Below, piece by piece: positions 8,241 to 17,284 of a DNA stretch of 64,000 nucleotides (position 1 is its first letter; each line of letters begins with the position of its first letter). Made by a program: the position numbers and the translations under genes. The notes under the pieces were generated by a model, which had not been told where the DNA came from, ran no database searches, and saw only the letters and a program-made list of their open reading frames with translations. Location: contig NZ_QBUY01000030.1 of the NCBI RefSeq assembly GCF_003121405.1, positions 1 through 64,000 on the forward strand, read 5' to 3'. The DNA is from Paraburkholderia sp. C35. GTDB taxonomy: Bacteria; Pseudomonadota; Gammaproteobacteria; Burkholderiales; Burkholderiaceae.

Positions 8241-10835
8241 ATGTCTGACCATCCCCGTTCGTTTTTCAGCCGCGCCGCCGCGCTGCTTCAGCGTGCATTT
8301 GCCGCGGCGAGCAGCCGGCGCGTGCTGTCGCCCGTGTTGTCGCTGGGCGTGTGCGTGCTGCTGCTGATCGTCTTGCAGCACCTGTCGCAGGCCGTCGATT
8401 ACCGCTCGGTGATCCGCCATCTGCGGCATCTGACGGCGGGCGAGTGGTCGGCGGCGCTCGGCGCGACGATCCTCAGCTACATCGCCCTGGTGGGGCGCGA
8501 CGCCGTCGGGCTGCGCTACATCGGCAAGGCGGTGCCGCGCGCGGCGCTGTGGATCGGCGCGACGGCGGGTTCCGCGCTCGGCAACGCGACCGGCTTCGGC
8601 GCGCTGACGGGCGGCGCGGTGCGCGCGCGCGTCTACGCGGTTGCGGAAGTGACGCCCGCGCAGATCGGCCGCATGACCGTGTTTACGAGTGTCTCGCTGG
8701 CTTTGGCCCTCGTTCTGATGACGGCGCTCGGCATGCTGTGCGACGCGCAGACGCTCGCGCCGATGCTGCACAGCCCGACGGGTCTGCTGGCGTGGGGCGG
8801 CGCGGCGCTGCTGACCGTGCTCGGCCTGATGACGCTTGCCTGCGGCAAGGAAACGCGCCAGATTCGCACGCGCTGGAGCTGGCTTGCGTTCGACGTGCCT
8901 GCGCGCCGCGATTTCGTCGAGCAGGTGCTGCTCGCCGTGCTCGACGTCGTCGCGGCTGGCCTCGCGCTGTGGGCGCTGCTGCCGCACGCACATGTGAGCT
9001 TCGTGTCGTTCATCACCGTCTATGCAGCGGCCATGCTGCTCGGCATGATCGGCCATACGCCGGGCGGCGTCGGCGTGTTCGAGGCGGCGATGGTGTTCGC
9101 GCTCGGCGGCAGCGTGCAGACGCATTCGATGGTCGCCGCGCTGCTCGCGTACCGCGCGATCTATTTCGGTTTGCCGCTGATCGTATCGGCGGGACTGCTG
9201 GCAGGTTTCGAAGGCCGCGCGCTGAAGAAGCATCTGCCGTTGCATCACGCAGCGACTGTGTCGCAACTCGCGCCGCTGTTCCTGAGCCTCGTGACTTTCG
9301 TGGTCGGCGGCATGCTGGTGATTTCGAGCGCGACGCCCGCGTTCTGGCAACGTATCGCGATCCTGCGAGATTTCGTGCCGCTGTGGGTGCTCGAAAGCTC
9401 GCAGATGCTGTGCAGCGTGGTCGGTGTCGCGCTGCTGTTCGTCGCGCGCGGTCTGTCGCGGCGTCTGGACGCCGCATGGTGGCTCACGCTGGGTCTTGCC
9501 GTGCTGAGTCTCGGCCTGTCGCTGACAAAGGGTCTCGCGTTCGTCGAAGCGGGCGTGCTGACCACGCTGATCGTGCTGCTGATTTCGACGCGCTCGCGTT
9601 TCAACCGCCGCTCGTCGCTGTTCTCCGAGCCGTTCACGGCGGGCTGGCTGGTCTCGGTTGCGATGGTGCTGATGCTGGCCGTGTGGGTGATGCTGTTCGC
9701 GTTCCGCGACGTGCCTTATACGCGCGACTTGTGGTGGCAATTCGCCTTCGACGAACGCGCACCGCGCGCGTTGCGTGCCACGCTGGCTGCCAGCCTGTTT
9801 GCGGCAACCTTTGCGTTCTGGCAATTGCTGCGTCCTGCAGCGGGCCGCTTCGAAAAGCCCGTCAAACAGGATCTCGACGACGCCGCGCGCATTTTCCGCG
9901 CACAGGAACGCAGCGACGCGGGCCTTGCGCTGATGGGCGACAAGAGCTTCCTGTTCTCCGAATCGCGCCAGGCGTTCCTGATGTACGCGAAATACGGCCG
10001 CACGTGGGCCGCGCTGCACGATCCGGTCGGTCCGCGCGCGGAATGGGCGGAGCTGATCAGCAAGTTCGTCGCGCTCGCGCATGCGCATGGTGGCCGTGCG
10101 GCTTTCTATCAGGTGCGTGCCAATGCGTTGCCGCTCTATCTCGACGCCGGTCTCACGCTGATGAAGCTCGGCGAGGAAGCGCACGTCGTGCTCGACGAAT
10201 TCGACCTGAAAGGCTCGCATCGCGCGCATCTGCGCTATGCATTGAAGCGCGGCGAACGCGATGGCTTTGCTGTCGAAGTGATTGAACCGGCGCGCGTGCC
10301 GGAATCGATCGAAACGCTGCGCTCGATTTCCGATGGCTGGCTCGATAGCCGCGATGCACGCGAGAAGAGCTTCTCAGTGGCGGCGTTCACCGAAGACTAC
10401 CTCGCTGCGCAATCGGTGATGCTGGTGCGCCAGAACGGCGCGCCCGTCGCGTTCGTCACCTTCATGACGACGGACCTCAACACGGAAGCCACGGTTGGCG
10501 TGATGCGTCACGTGCCGCAGGCTTCGCCGTATGCGATGGAGTATCTGTTCACGCAGCTCGCGCTGCATCTGAAGCATGCGGGTTTCCGTTCGCTGAGTCT
10601 CGGCATCGCGCCGTTCTCCGGCATGTCGCCGACGCCGCTCGCGTCGCGCTGGCATCGCCTCGCGAACATCGTGTGGCGCTTCGGCGGCCGCTTCTACAAT
10701 TTCCGCGGACTGCGCGCTTTCAAGAGCAAATTCCAGCCTCAATGGGAGCCGCGCTATCTCGCTGCATCCGGTTCTGTCGGCGTGTTCTTCACGCTGGCCG
10801 ACCTTTCGTTGCTGGCAGGGGGCCGGCGTTCATGA
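8241..10835 (+). CDS. mprF: Bifunctional aminoacyl-phosphatidylglycerol synthase/flippase (MprF/LpiA)
   Basis: An 864-residue inner membrane protein of the MprF family. It transfers an amino acid (Lys or Ala) from aminoacyl-tRNA to phosphatidylglycerol and flips the product, lowering surface negative charge and raising resistance to cationic peptides and acid. The N-terminal two thirds hold about 13-14 transmembrane helices including the flippase motif region GHTPGGVGVFEA. The C-terminal DUF2156 synthase domain starts near residue 540 and includes the GDKSFLFSE and SHRAHLRYALKRGERDG stretches. The stop overlaps the start of acvB (ATGA), so the two are translationally coupled, as in the lpiA-acvB pair of rhizobia and agrobacteria. 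Confidence 0.93.
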   Translation: MSDHPRSFFSRAAALLQRAFAAASSRRVLSPVLSLGVCVLLLIVLQHLSQAVDYRSVIRHLRHLTAGEWSAALGATILSYIALVGRDAVGLRYIGKAVPRAALWIGATAGSALGNATGFGALTGGAVRARVYAVAEVTPAQIGRMTVFTSVSLALALVLMTALGMLCDAQTLAPMLHSPTGLLAWGGAALLTVLGLMTLACGKETRQIRTRWSWLAFDVPARRDFVEQVLLAVLDVVAAGLALWALLPHAHVSFVSFITVYAAAMLLGMIGHTPGGVGVFEAAMVFALGGSVQTHSMVAALLAYRAIYFGLPLIVSAGLLAGFEGRALKKHLPLHHAATVSQLAPLFLSLVTFVVGGMLVISSATPAFWQRIAILRDFVPLWVLESSQMLCSVVGVALLFVARGLSRRLDAAWWLTLGLAVLSLGLSLTKGLAFVEAGVLTTLIVLLISTRSRFNRRSSLFSEPFTAGWLVSVAMVLMLAVWVMLFAFRDVPYTRDLWWQFAFDERAPRALRATLAASLFAATFAFWQLLRPAAGRFEKPVKQDLDDAARIFRAQERSDAGLALMGDKSFLFSESRQAFLMYAKYGRTWAALHDPVGPRAEWAELISKFVALAHAHGGRAAFYQVRANALPLYLDAGLTLMKLGEEAHVVLDEFDLKGSHRAHLRYALKRGERDGFAVEVIEPARVPESIETLRSISDGWLDSRDAREKSFSVAAFTEDYLAAQSVMLVRQNGAPVAFVTFMTTDLNTEATVGVMRHVPQASPYAMEYLFTQLALHLKHAGFRSLSLGIAPFSGMSPTPLASRWHRLANIVWRFGGRFYNFRGLRAFKSKFQPQWEPRYLAASGSVGVFFTLADLSLLAGGRRS

Positions 10836-12109
10836 TCATGCAAAAGTTTTACCGGCTCGCCACACTGGCGAGCGTTTCGTTGTGCTCGCTCGCCGTGTTC
10901 GCGCCGTCGGCGCATGCGTATGAGACCGTCTCCGGCGGCCGTTACGGCCAGGTCACGGTGACCAAGCCAGCAGGCGATGTGCGCGGTTTCGTCGTGCTGT
11001 TCTCGAAGGAGAGCGGCTGGAACCCGGCCGATCAACAGGCCGCCGACGCGCTCGCGAAGAACGGCGCGATGGTGGTGGGCGTCGATACCGCAAAGTACGC
11101 GGCCAATGTCGAAGCAAAGAAAGAAGCCTGTCATCAGCTGGTGGGCGATGCTGAAGCCGTCAGCCATCAACTCGAACGCCAGGTGCAGTCGGACCGCTAT
11201 TTCATGCCGATTCTCGCCGGCTCGGGACAGGGCGGAACACTGGCCATGCAGGTGCTGAAGCAGGCGGCCGAGAACACGGTAGCGGGCGCGGTGTCGGTGG
11301 CTGCGCAGCCCGCGCTCGACAAGCGCTTCAATCCCTGCCCGCCGGACCCGACCATCACCCACGGCCCCGGTTTGCCGGGCTTCGCGGAAACCGATGCGAA
11401 CGCGGCGGCAGGCACGCAGCGCATCGTCGATCTGACGTCGCCGCATCTGCGCGTCGTTGCGATGAAGGAAGAGGATGTCTCGGACCTGCCGCTGATCGAA
11501 CTGCCCGCCGCGCATCCAAACGGCATGATGGCGATCGTGATCTCCGGCGACGGCGGCTGGCGCGACCTCGACAAGACCATCGCCGAAGAATTGCAGAAGG
11601 ATGGCGTCTCGGTGATCGGCTGGGACAGCCTGCGTTACTTCTGGTCGGAGCGCTCGCCCGATCAGACGAGCCGCGACCTTGCACGCGTGCTGCAAACCTA
11701 TAGCAAGCGCTGGCATGCGGATCACGTTGCGCTGATCGGCTATTCGTTCGGCGCCGACGTCATGCCGTTCGCGTACAACCGCTTGCCTGATGCGGTGCGT
11801 GCGAAGGTCTCGCTGATCTCGCTGCTTGGCTTCGCGCCTTCTGCGGACTTCCAGATCCGCGTGACGGGATGGCTCGGCATGCCTGCAAGCGACAAGGCGT
11901 TGCAGGTCAAGCCGGAATTCGCACGTCTGCCGCCGAAGCTCGTGCAGTGTTTCTACGGCGAGCACGAAGAAGACACGTTGTGCCCGACGCTCACGAACAC
12001 GGGTGTCGAAGTGATCCGTACGTCGGGTGATCATCATTTCGGGCACGACTATGCAGCGCTCGAAAAGCGCATCCTCAATGCATTAAAAAAGCAGGCTGGC
12101 GGCGCCTGA
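10832..12109 (+). CDS. acvB: AcvB/VirJ-family protein, probable lysyl-phosphatidylglycerol hydrolase
   Basis: A 425-residue exported protein with a Sec signal peptide ending near AHAYE and a C-terminal VirJ/AcvB alpha/beta-hydrolase domain. The domain shows ISGDGGWRDLDK and the nucleophile elbow GYSFGAD (GxSxG). In Agrobacterium, AcvB is a periplasmic hydrolase of lysyl-phosphatidylglycerol, the product of the coupled lpiA gene (established knowledge). The N-terminal half (about residues 30-215) is the extra domain that distinguishes AcvB from the shorter VirJ. The ATG at 10832 overlaps the mprF stop codon; a second ATG lies at 10838. The pair probably sets the level of charged lipid. Confidence 0.9.
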   Translation: MIMQKFYRLATLASVSLCSLAVFAPSAHAYETVSGGRYGQVTVTKPAGDVRGFVVLFSKESGWNPADQQAADALAKNGAMVVGVDTAKYAANVEAKKEACHQLVGDAEAVSHQLERQVQSDRYFMPILAGSGQGGTLAMQVLKQAAENTVAGAVSVAAQPALDKRFNPCPPDPTITHGPGLPGFAETDANAAAGTQRIVDLTSPHLRVVAMKEEDVSDLPLIELPAAHPNGMMAIVISGDGGWRDLDKTIAEELQKDGVSVIGWDSLRYFWSERSPDQTSRDLARVLQTYSKRWHADHVALIGYSFGADVMPFAYNRLPDAVRAKVSLISLLGFAPSADFQIRVTGWLGMPASDKALQVKPEFARLPPKLVQCFYGEHEEDTLCPTLTNTGVEVIRTSGDHHFGHDYAALEKRILNALKKQAGGA

Positions 12110-12123
12110 TAGAAAAAGGCAGT

Positions 12124-12169
12124 GCGGCGACTGCATGGTCATGCACGAGCATGAATGAGCAGTCGCCGC
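12124..12169. terminator. Inverted repeat after acvB, possible terminator
   Basis: Perfect 11-bp arms GCGGCGACTGC (12124-12134) and GCAGTCGCCGC (12159-12169) with a 24-nt loop, 14 nt after the acvB stop. There is no T tract, so it is either a Rho-dependent or processing hairpin or a bidirectional barrier between acvB and the small gene on the other strand. Confidence 0.45.
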
Positions 12170-12247
12170 GCTTGCAATGGATAGCGGGCATGGCCCGCCA
12201 TGCTGGCGAATAGACGCGGTCGCAATGACCGCGATGGCTGTGCGTCC

Positions 12248-12322
12248 TTAGTGGAAAATCAGATACAGAATCACAAGGACGATAAGCGGCACACCGAGCA
12301 ACCAACCGATCAGATAAGGCAT
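12248..12322 (-). CDS. 24-residue hydrophobic membrane peptide
   Basis: The reading frame encodes MPYLIGWLLGVPLIVLVILY plus four residues, essentially one transmembrane helix. It is preceded by a purine-rich ribosome site (GGGGAGAAGAG) about 4 nt before the ATG. Such single-helix peptides occur in proteobacteria, sometimes next to envelope-stress or lipid genes, but I do not recognise the family. Its position beside mprF-acvB is suggestive only. A chance frame is possible, but the strongly hydrophobic composition and good ribosome site argue for a real gene. Confidence 0.5.
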   Translation of the reverse strand: MPYLIGWLLGVPLIVLVILYLIFH

Positions 12323-12738
12323 CTCTCTTCTCCCCTGTGCGACTGCCGAGACCAGACGGTCGTCGTGACACAGCGCTTGCCGGATGAATATGCAAGCGAT
12401 ATGCCACTGTGATGTCGATTGCAGCGCAGCATGACACTGCACATCGAGCAAAGCCTTGTCGCAGAAGGCTTTAAATGCGCTTTACGCGCGCTATCCCGAT
12501 CCCGCTTATTGCGCTTTACAAAGGCTTTTTCGCCTTGGAGCGCGAATTCCCAATGCGCGAATTGCCGCGTCATCGCAATCTTTTCAGTGCTTTTTTTCCA
12601 TCGATTCAATGCGGCGAAATTCGCCACGCGCACTACTATGAAATCTGACTGAAAGTGAAGGCGCGTTGACGCCATTTCAGTTGAGCCACGGCTGGTGCGT
12701 TTTACTGGTGTCGATGCGGGATTCCTCTGAGAGATGCC
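12323..12738. other. Intergenic region, no other gene seen
   Basis: About 415 nt upstream of the molybdenum hydroxylase genes. It is relatively AT-rich around 12470-12660 and should contain promoters for both neighbours. No protein frame with family features and no clear operator was seen. Confidence 0.35.
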
Positions 12739-15048
12739 ATGATGAAGCGTCGAACCTTCCTGCTGGGCAGCGCGGGCCTCGCGGGCGCGCTGGTAGTTGG
12801 ATGGTCGGCGCTGCCGCCGCGTCAGCGGCTCGTTCCGTCCGAACCATTGCCTGTACGCCCCGGCGAAGCCGCGCTCAACGGCTACGTGAAGATCGCCGCG
12901 GACAACACGGTCACCGTCATGATGTGCCGGACCGAGTTGGGGCAGGGCGTGCATACGGGGCTCGCGATGCTCGTCGCGGAAGAACTGGATGCGAACTGGG
13001 CGGATATACGTGTTGCCGACGCACCTATCGACGGCATTTATAACAACATCGAAAGCGTGGTCGGCGATCTGCCGTTTCGCCCCGATAACGACGGCGTCTT
13101 CAAGGAACTCACGGTGTGGCTCACGCGCAAGCTGGCGCGCGAGATCGGCACGGTGATGACGGGCGGCTCCTCGACCATCAACGATCTCTGGCAACCGATG
13201 CGCGAAGCGGGCGCATGCGCACGCACCATGCTGATCGCTGCTGCTGCCGAACGCTGGGACGTGAGAGCCGTCGATTGCCGCATTGAAAAGGGCATCGTGC
13301 TCGATAACGCAGGCCATCGCGCAGCCTTTGGACAACTCGCGCTGGAGGCCGCACGTCAACCCTTGCCGCGCAGGCCCGTGCTGAAGGAACCGGAGCGGTT
13401 TCAACTGATCGGCAAGTCGCTGCCGCGTCTCGAAGCGCCGTCGAAGCTGAACGGCAGTGCTGTCTTCGGCATCGACATCAAGCCGCCGGACATGCTGTAT
13501 GCCAGCATTGCGATGTGTCCCACGCTGGGCGGCACGGTGAAGAGTTTCGACGGCAGCAAGGCAGCGGCGATGCGTGGCGTGCACAAGGTCTTTGCCGTCG
13601 ATGCCTATAACGGCGGCACGGGCGGTGTCGCCGTGATCGCGGAAGACACATTCATCGCGATGAACGCGCTCGAGGAACTGACGATCGTCTGGAACGACGG
13701 GCCGACCAAAGATCTCACCGACGAGGAGATCGACAGGCGTCTCGTGCAGGCGCTCAATGAAAGCGATGGCCATGCATGGTATTGCCACGGTGACGTGGAT
13801 GGTGCGATGAGCCGCGCCACGCACCGCCTGGAGAAGGAGTATCGCGCGCCTTATCTCGCGCATGCGGCGCTGGAACCCGTCAATTGCACGGCGCAAGTGA
13901 AGGACGGCAAGGCCACGGTGTGGGCAGCGACACAGGTGCCCGCGGTTGCGCGCAAGCATGTCGCGGGACTGCTCGGCATCAGCACGGCAGACGTGGACCT
14001 GCAGCAGCAGATGCCCGGCGGTGCTTTCGGACGCCGGCTGGAAGTCGACTACATCACGCAGTCGGTCGCGATTGCGCGCGAAGCGGCTGGACGTCCCGTG
14101 CAAACGCTGTGGACGCGCCCGCAGGACATGCAGCACGACTTCTATCGGCCGGCCTGCCTGTCGCGTTTTCGGGCAGGACTCGATGCAGATGGGCAACTGA
14201 TCGCGTGGCACAACACATCGGTGAGTCAGTCGGTTGTCGCGAAGTGGCTGGCGCGTAACTATGGCATCCCCGATCTCCACCTCAATCTCGACAAGACCAT
14301 TTCCGAAGGCGCATTCGATCAGCCTTATGAAATGCCCAACGTGTGGATCGGGCAACGTCTGATCGAATTGCCGATGCCCGTCGGCTTTCTGCGTTCGGTT
14401 GGGCATTCGCACCAGGCATTCTTTGTCGAGAGCTTTATCGATGAACTCGCCGTATTGGCGCGCAAAGATCCCATTGCATTTCGCCTCGGTCTGCTCGCGC
14501 GGCATCCACGTCATCGCGCGGTATTGCAGAAAGTGGCGGCCATGTCTGGCTGGCGTTCGCCACTTGCCTGGACTGCAAAAGGCGTGAAGCATGCGCGCGG
14601 TGTCGCGCTTCACGAAGCGTTCGGCAGCATCGTTGGCCAGGTGATCGATGTATCGCTTGCGGCGGGCAATACCGTGAAGGTCGAACACGTGTACTGCGCG
14701 ATCGATTGCGGTTTGCCTGTGAATCCGAATCTGATCAGACAGCAGGTGGAAGGCGGGATCGTGTTCGGGCTGTCCGCTGCATTCAAGGAGGAAATCACGC
14801 TTTCCGAAGGCGTTGTCGTGCAAACCCTCTACAGGCAGTTCGACGTGGTGCGCATGGATGAATGTCCCGACATCACTGTCGAGATCATGCCGTCGACATC
14901 GCATCCACAAGGCGTCGGCGAAGCGGCCGTGCCGCCCGTCGCGCCCGCCGCCGCCAACGCGCTGTATGCGTTGACGGGTACGCGCTACTACGCGTTGCCG
15001 CTGAACATGCCGCTGTTTTCCGAGGTGGAGCAATGCCCAGCAAGCTGA
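12739..15048 (+). CDS. iorB: Molybdopterin-binding large subunit, isoquinoline 1-oxidoreductase type
   Basis: A 769-residue xanthine-oxidase-family large subunit of the isoquinoline oxidoreductase/aldehyde oxidase subgroup. It starts with a Tat signal (RRTFLLGSAGLAGA), showing export of the folded cofactor-loaded enzyme. Molybdopterin-binding segments include GGAFGRRLEVDY (about residue 425) and the C-terminal QGVGEAAVPPVAPA region that carries the conserved active-site Glu. These enzymes hydroxylate N-heterocycles or oxidise aldehydes; the substrate here is unknown. The start follows GAGAGA. It overlaps the 2Fe-2S subunit gene by 16 nt. Large-before-small order differs from the classical iorAB order. 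Confidence 0.88.
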   Translation: MMKRRTFLLGSAGLAGALVVGWSALPPRQRLVPSEPLPVRPGEAALNGYVKIAADNTVTVMMCRTELGQGVHTGLAMLVAEELDANWADIRVADAPIDGIYNNIESVVGDLPFRPDNDGVFKELTVWLTRKLAREIGTVMTGGSSTINDLWQPMREAGACARTMLIAAAAERWDVRAVDCRIEKGIVLDNAGHRAAFGQLALEAARQPLPRRPVLKEPERFQLIGKSLPRLEAPSKLNGSAVFGIDIKPPDMLYASIAMCPTLGGTVKSFDGSKAAAMRGVHKVFAVDAYNGGTGGVAVIAEDTFIAMNALEELTIVWNDGPTKDLTDEEIDRRLVQALNESDGHAWYCHGDVDGAMSRATHRLEKEYRAPYLAHAALEPVNCTAQVKDGKATVWAATQVPAVARKHVAGLLGISTADVDLQQQMPGGAFGRRLEVDYITQSVAIAREAAGRPVQTLWTRPQDMQHDFYRPACLSRFRAGLDADGQLIAWHNTSVSQSVVAKWLARNYGIPDLHLNLDKTISEGAFDQPYEMPNVWIGQRLIELPMPVGFLRSVGHSHQAFFVESFIDELAVLARKDPIAFRLGLLARHPRHRAVLQKVAAMSGWRSPLAWTAKGVKHARGVALHEAFGSIVGQVIDVSLAAGNTVKVEHVYCAIDCGLPVNPNLIRQQVEGGIVFGLSAAFKEEITLSEGVVVQTLYRQFDVVRMDECPDITVEIMPSTSHPQGVGEAAVPPVAPAAANALYALTGTRYYALPLNMPLFSEVEQCPAS

Positions 15049-15497
15049 ACATCAACGGCCGGAAGGTGGACGTGCACTCCGACCCCGAGACGCCCTTGCT
15101 CTGGGTTCTGCGCTGCGAACTGAAGATGACGGGGACGAAGTTTGGCTGCGGCGTGGGTGTGTGCGGCGCCTGCACGGTGCACGTCGGCAAGGTAGCAACG
15201 CCTTCCTGCCAGCAAACGATCAAGACAGTCGGCAACAACCCCATCACGACTATCGAGGGTCTGCAGGGGCCGCAAGCGAACGCGCTTAGAGAAGCGTGGA
15301 CGCGCATCGATGTCGTGCAATGCGGCTACTGCCAGAGCGCGCAACTCATGGCAGCAAGCGCATTGATTCAGGGCAATCCGACGCCGAGTCTGAAAGACAT
15401 AGACTGCGCGATGCACGGCATCATTTGCCGCTGCGGCACGTATCCGCGCATCAGGCAGGCGATTCTCGAAGCGACAGGGCAACTCAAACGAACCTGA
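15033..15497 (+). CDS. iorA: 2Fe-2S small subunit, isoquinoline 1-oxidoreductase type
   Basis: A 154-residue protein with two iron-sulfur domains: a plant-ferredoxin-like N-terminus with CGVGVCGAC plus a later Cys, and a C-terminal helical domain with CGYCQSAQ and CRCGTYPR. This is the standard partner of molybdopterin large subunits, passing electrons from Mo to an acceptor. The ATG at 15033 lies within the last codons of the large subunit and follows GAGGTGGAG, implying translational coupling. No FAD subunit or cytochrome c subunit gene follows, so the electron acceptor is not evident. Confidence 0.9.
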   Translation: MPSKLNINGRKVDVHSDPETPLLWVLRCELKMTGTKFGCGVGVCGACTVHVGKVATPSCQQTIKTVGNNPITTIEGLQGPQANALREAWTRIDVVQCGYCQSAQLMAASALIQGNPTPSLKDIDCAMHGIICRCGTYPRIRQAILEATGQLKRT

Positions 15498-15529
15498 CGC
15501 AGCCCCGTCGCGTCTTCAACTGCCATGTA

Positions 15530-15886
15530 CTAGTTATTGCCATGCGAGTACAGCGTCAGCTTGTTGCTGACCGACGTAACGCCCGCCACACCCTTTGCGA
15601 CTTCCGTCGCCTGCGGAATCTGCGATCCATCGGGCACGCTGCCCGATAGCACCACAGCGCCGCCGCGCGCCCGCACAAACACGTTCGATACGTTGAAGCC
15701 AGGTGCTTTCGACAAGGCCTTGCGCACGTCGCGGCCGAGTTTCTTGTCGGCAGGTGTTGCCTTCTTCGAAGGCGCTGCCGGAGTGGATGCCATCGACATC
15801 GAATCGCTGGCTTGCGCGTACGCATTCGACGTCAACGTCACGCAGCCAATTACGGCGAGCAGCGTCAGGGCGTTGCGGATCTTCAT
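15530..15886 (-). CDS. Periplasmic BON-domain protein
   Basis: A 118-residue exported protein. A Sec signal peptide (about residues 1-25, ending AYAQA) is followed by a Ser/Ala/Pro-rich linker and one BON domain (about 50-115) with the typical VVLSGSVPDGSQ and V-SVSNKL-like end. BON domains bind phospholipid surfaces, as in OsmY and DolP, and such proteins are often induced by osmotic or envelope stress. The ATG at 15886 is preceded by AAGGAGAAG. It is transcribed alone, convergent with the oxidoreductase genes. Confidence 0.85.
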   Translation of the reverse strand: MKIRNALTLLAVIGCVTLTSNAYAQASDSMSMASTPAAPSKKATPADKKLGRDVRKALSKAPGFNVSNVFVRARGGAVVLSGSVPDGSQIPQATEVAKGVAGVTSVSNKLTLYSHGNN

Positions 15887-16104
15887 GATGGCTTCTCCTT
15901 GTTTGCTTGCGGGACCGCTCACTAAAGATAGCCAACATTCTGCTTTCTCCAAAGTTGGGTTTGTTTGACCAGGGAAAACCCGCAACTCATCATTATCCAA
16001 AATCGAGATAACGCTTATTCACGCTATTGCGTTGCTCGATAGAGGCATGGACGGCACACTTTGACCCACATCAAAGACACGCACCACGCATTCAGGAGAC
16101 ACAC

Positions 16105-17277
16105 ATGCGTACTCAAGTCGGCATCATCGGCGCTGGTCCTGCTGGACTGCTTCTTTCTCATCTCCTCCACCTTCAGGGCATCGATTCCGTCGTGCTCGAA
16201 TCGCGCAGCCGCGAGCAGATCGAATCGACGATCCGTGCGGGCGTATTGGAACAGGGAACGATGGATCTGCTGACCGAAACCGGCGTTGGCGAACGGATGA
16301 AGGCAGAGGGTGCGCTGCATCATGGTTTCGAGCTCGCGTTCGAAGGCAAGCGCCGCCGTATCGATCTCACCGATCTCACGGGCAAAGCCATCACCGTCTA
16401 TGCACAGCACGAAGTCATCAAGGATCTCGTCGCCGCGCGCGTGGCCGCGCAAGGGGCATTGAAGTTCGAAGTGTCCGACGTGTCGCTGCATGACATCGAC
16501 GGCACGACGCCCGTGATTCGTTATCGACATCAAGGCGAAGCGCATGAACTGCAATGCGATTTCATTATCGGTTGCGATGGTTCTCAGGGCATTTCGCGCA
16601 ACGCGATTCCCGAAGCACTGCGCCGCGACTATCAGCGCGTGTATCCGTTTGGCTGGTTCGGCATTCTGGTCGAAGCGCCGCCTTCATCGGATGAACTGAT
16701 CTACGCGCGCCATGAGCGCGGCTTTGCACTCGTCAGCACGCGCTCGCCGAACGTGCAGCGCATGTACTTCCAGTGCGATCCGAAGGACACCGTCGACCAC
16801 TGGTCCGATGATCGCATCTGGGCTGAGATGCACGCGCGCGTCGATTCCGACGACGGGCATCAGGTGGTCGAAGGCAAGATCTTCCAGAAGAACATTGTCG
16901 GCATGCGTAGTTTCGTTTCGACGACGATGCAGCATGGACGTCTGTTCCTTGCCGGCGACGCCGCGCATATCGTGCCGCCAACGGGCGCGAAAGGGCTGAA
17001 CCTGGCTGTGTCCGATGTGCGGATTCTGTCCGCTGCATTGTGTGCGTTCTATAAGGAAGACCGCAGCGATCTGCTGGAAAGCTATAGCGAAACGGCGCTC
17101 AAACGCATCTGGCGCGCAGAGCATTTCTCGTACTGGATGACGCGCATGATGCACCGTCTGGACGATGCGTCACCGTTCGAGCAGCAACTGCAGGTCGCGG
17201 AACTCGAGCATGTGACGACGTCGCGCAGTGCGGCGATCTCGATGGCCGAGAACTATGTCGGCGCGGTAGCGGTGTAG
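16105..17277 (+). CDS. pobA: 4-hydroxybenzoate 3-monooxygenase
   Basis: A 390-residue class A flavoprotein monooxygenase that converts 4-hydroxybenzoate, NADPH and O2 to protocatechuate, feeding the beta-ketoadipate pathway. The FAD fingerprint GAGPAGLLLSHLL is at residues 9-21, and the second FAD motif AGDAAHIVPPTGAKGLNLA near residue 283 is characteristic of PobA. Length is close to the usual 390-395. AGGAGA precedes the ATG. The usual AraC- or IclR-type pobR regulator is not next to it; the neighbours are a divergent BON gene and the convergent ddp operon. Confidence 0.95.
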   Translation: MRTQVGIIGAGPAGLLLSHLLHLQGIDSVVLESRSREQIESTIRAGVLEQGTMDLLTETGVGERMKAEGALHHGFELAFEGKRRRIDLTDLTGKAITVYAQHEVIKDLVAARVAAQGALKFEVSDVSLHDIDGTTPVIRYRHQGEAHELQCDFIIGCDGSQGISRNAIPEALRRDYQRVYPFGWFGILVEAPPSSDELIYARHERGFALVSTRSPNVQRMYFQCDPKDTVDHWSDDRIWAEMHARVDSDDGHQVVEGKIFQKNIVGMRSFVSTTMQHGRLFLAGDAAHIVPPTGAKGLNLAVSDVRILSAALCAFYKEDRSDLLESYSETALKRIWRAEHFSYWMTRMMHRLDDASPFEQQLQVAELEHVTTSRSAAISMAENYVGAVAV

Positions 17278-17284
17278 ATCACAG

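Noticed and set aside
8235..10229. A 664-codon minus-strand frame across mprF
   Set aside because: Composition dominated by Arg, Gln and His with no domain pattern; mprF on the other strand has full family support.
12310..15033. A 907-codon minus-strand frame across the molybdenum hydroxylase gene
   Set aside because: No family motif, unusual composition and no ribosome site; shadow of iorB.
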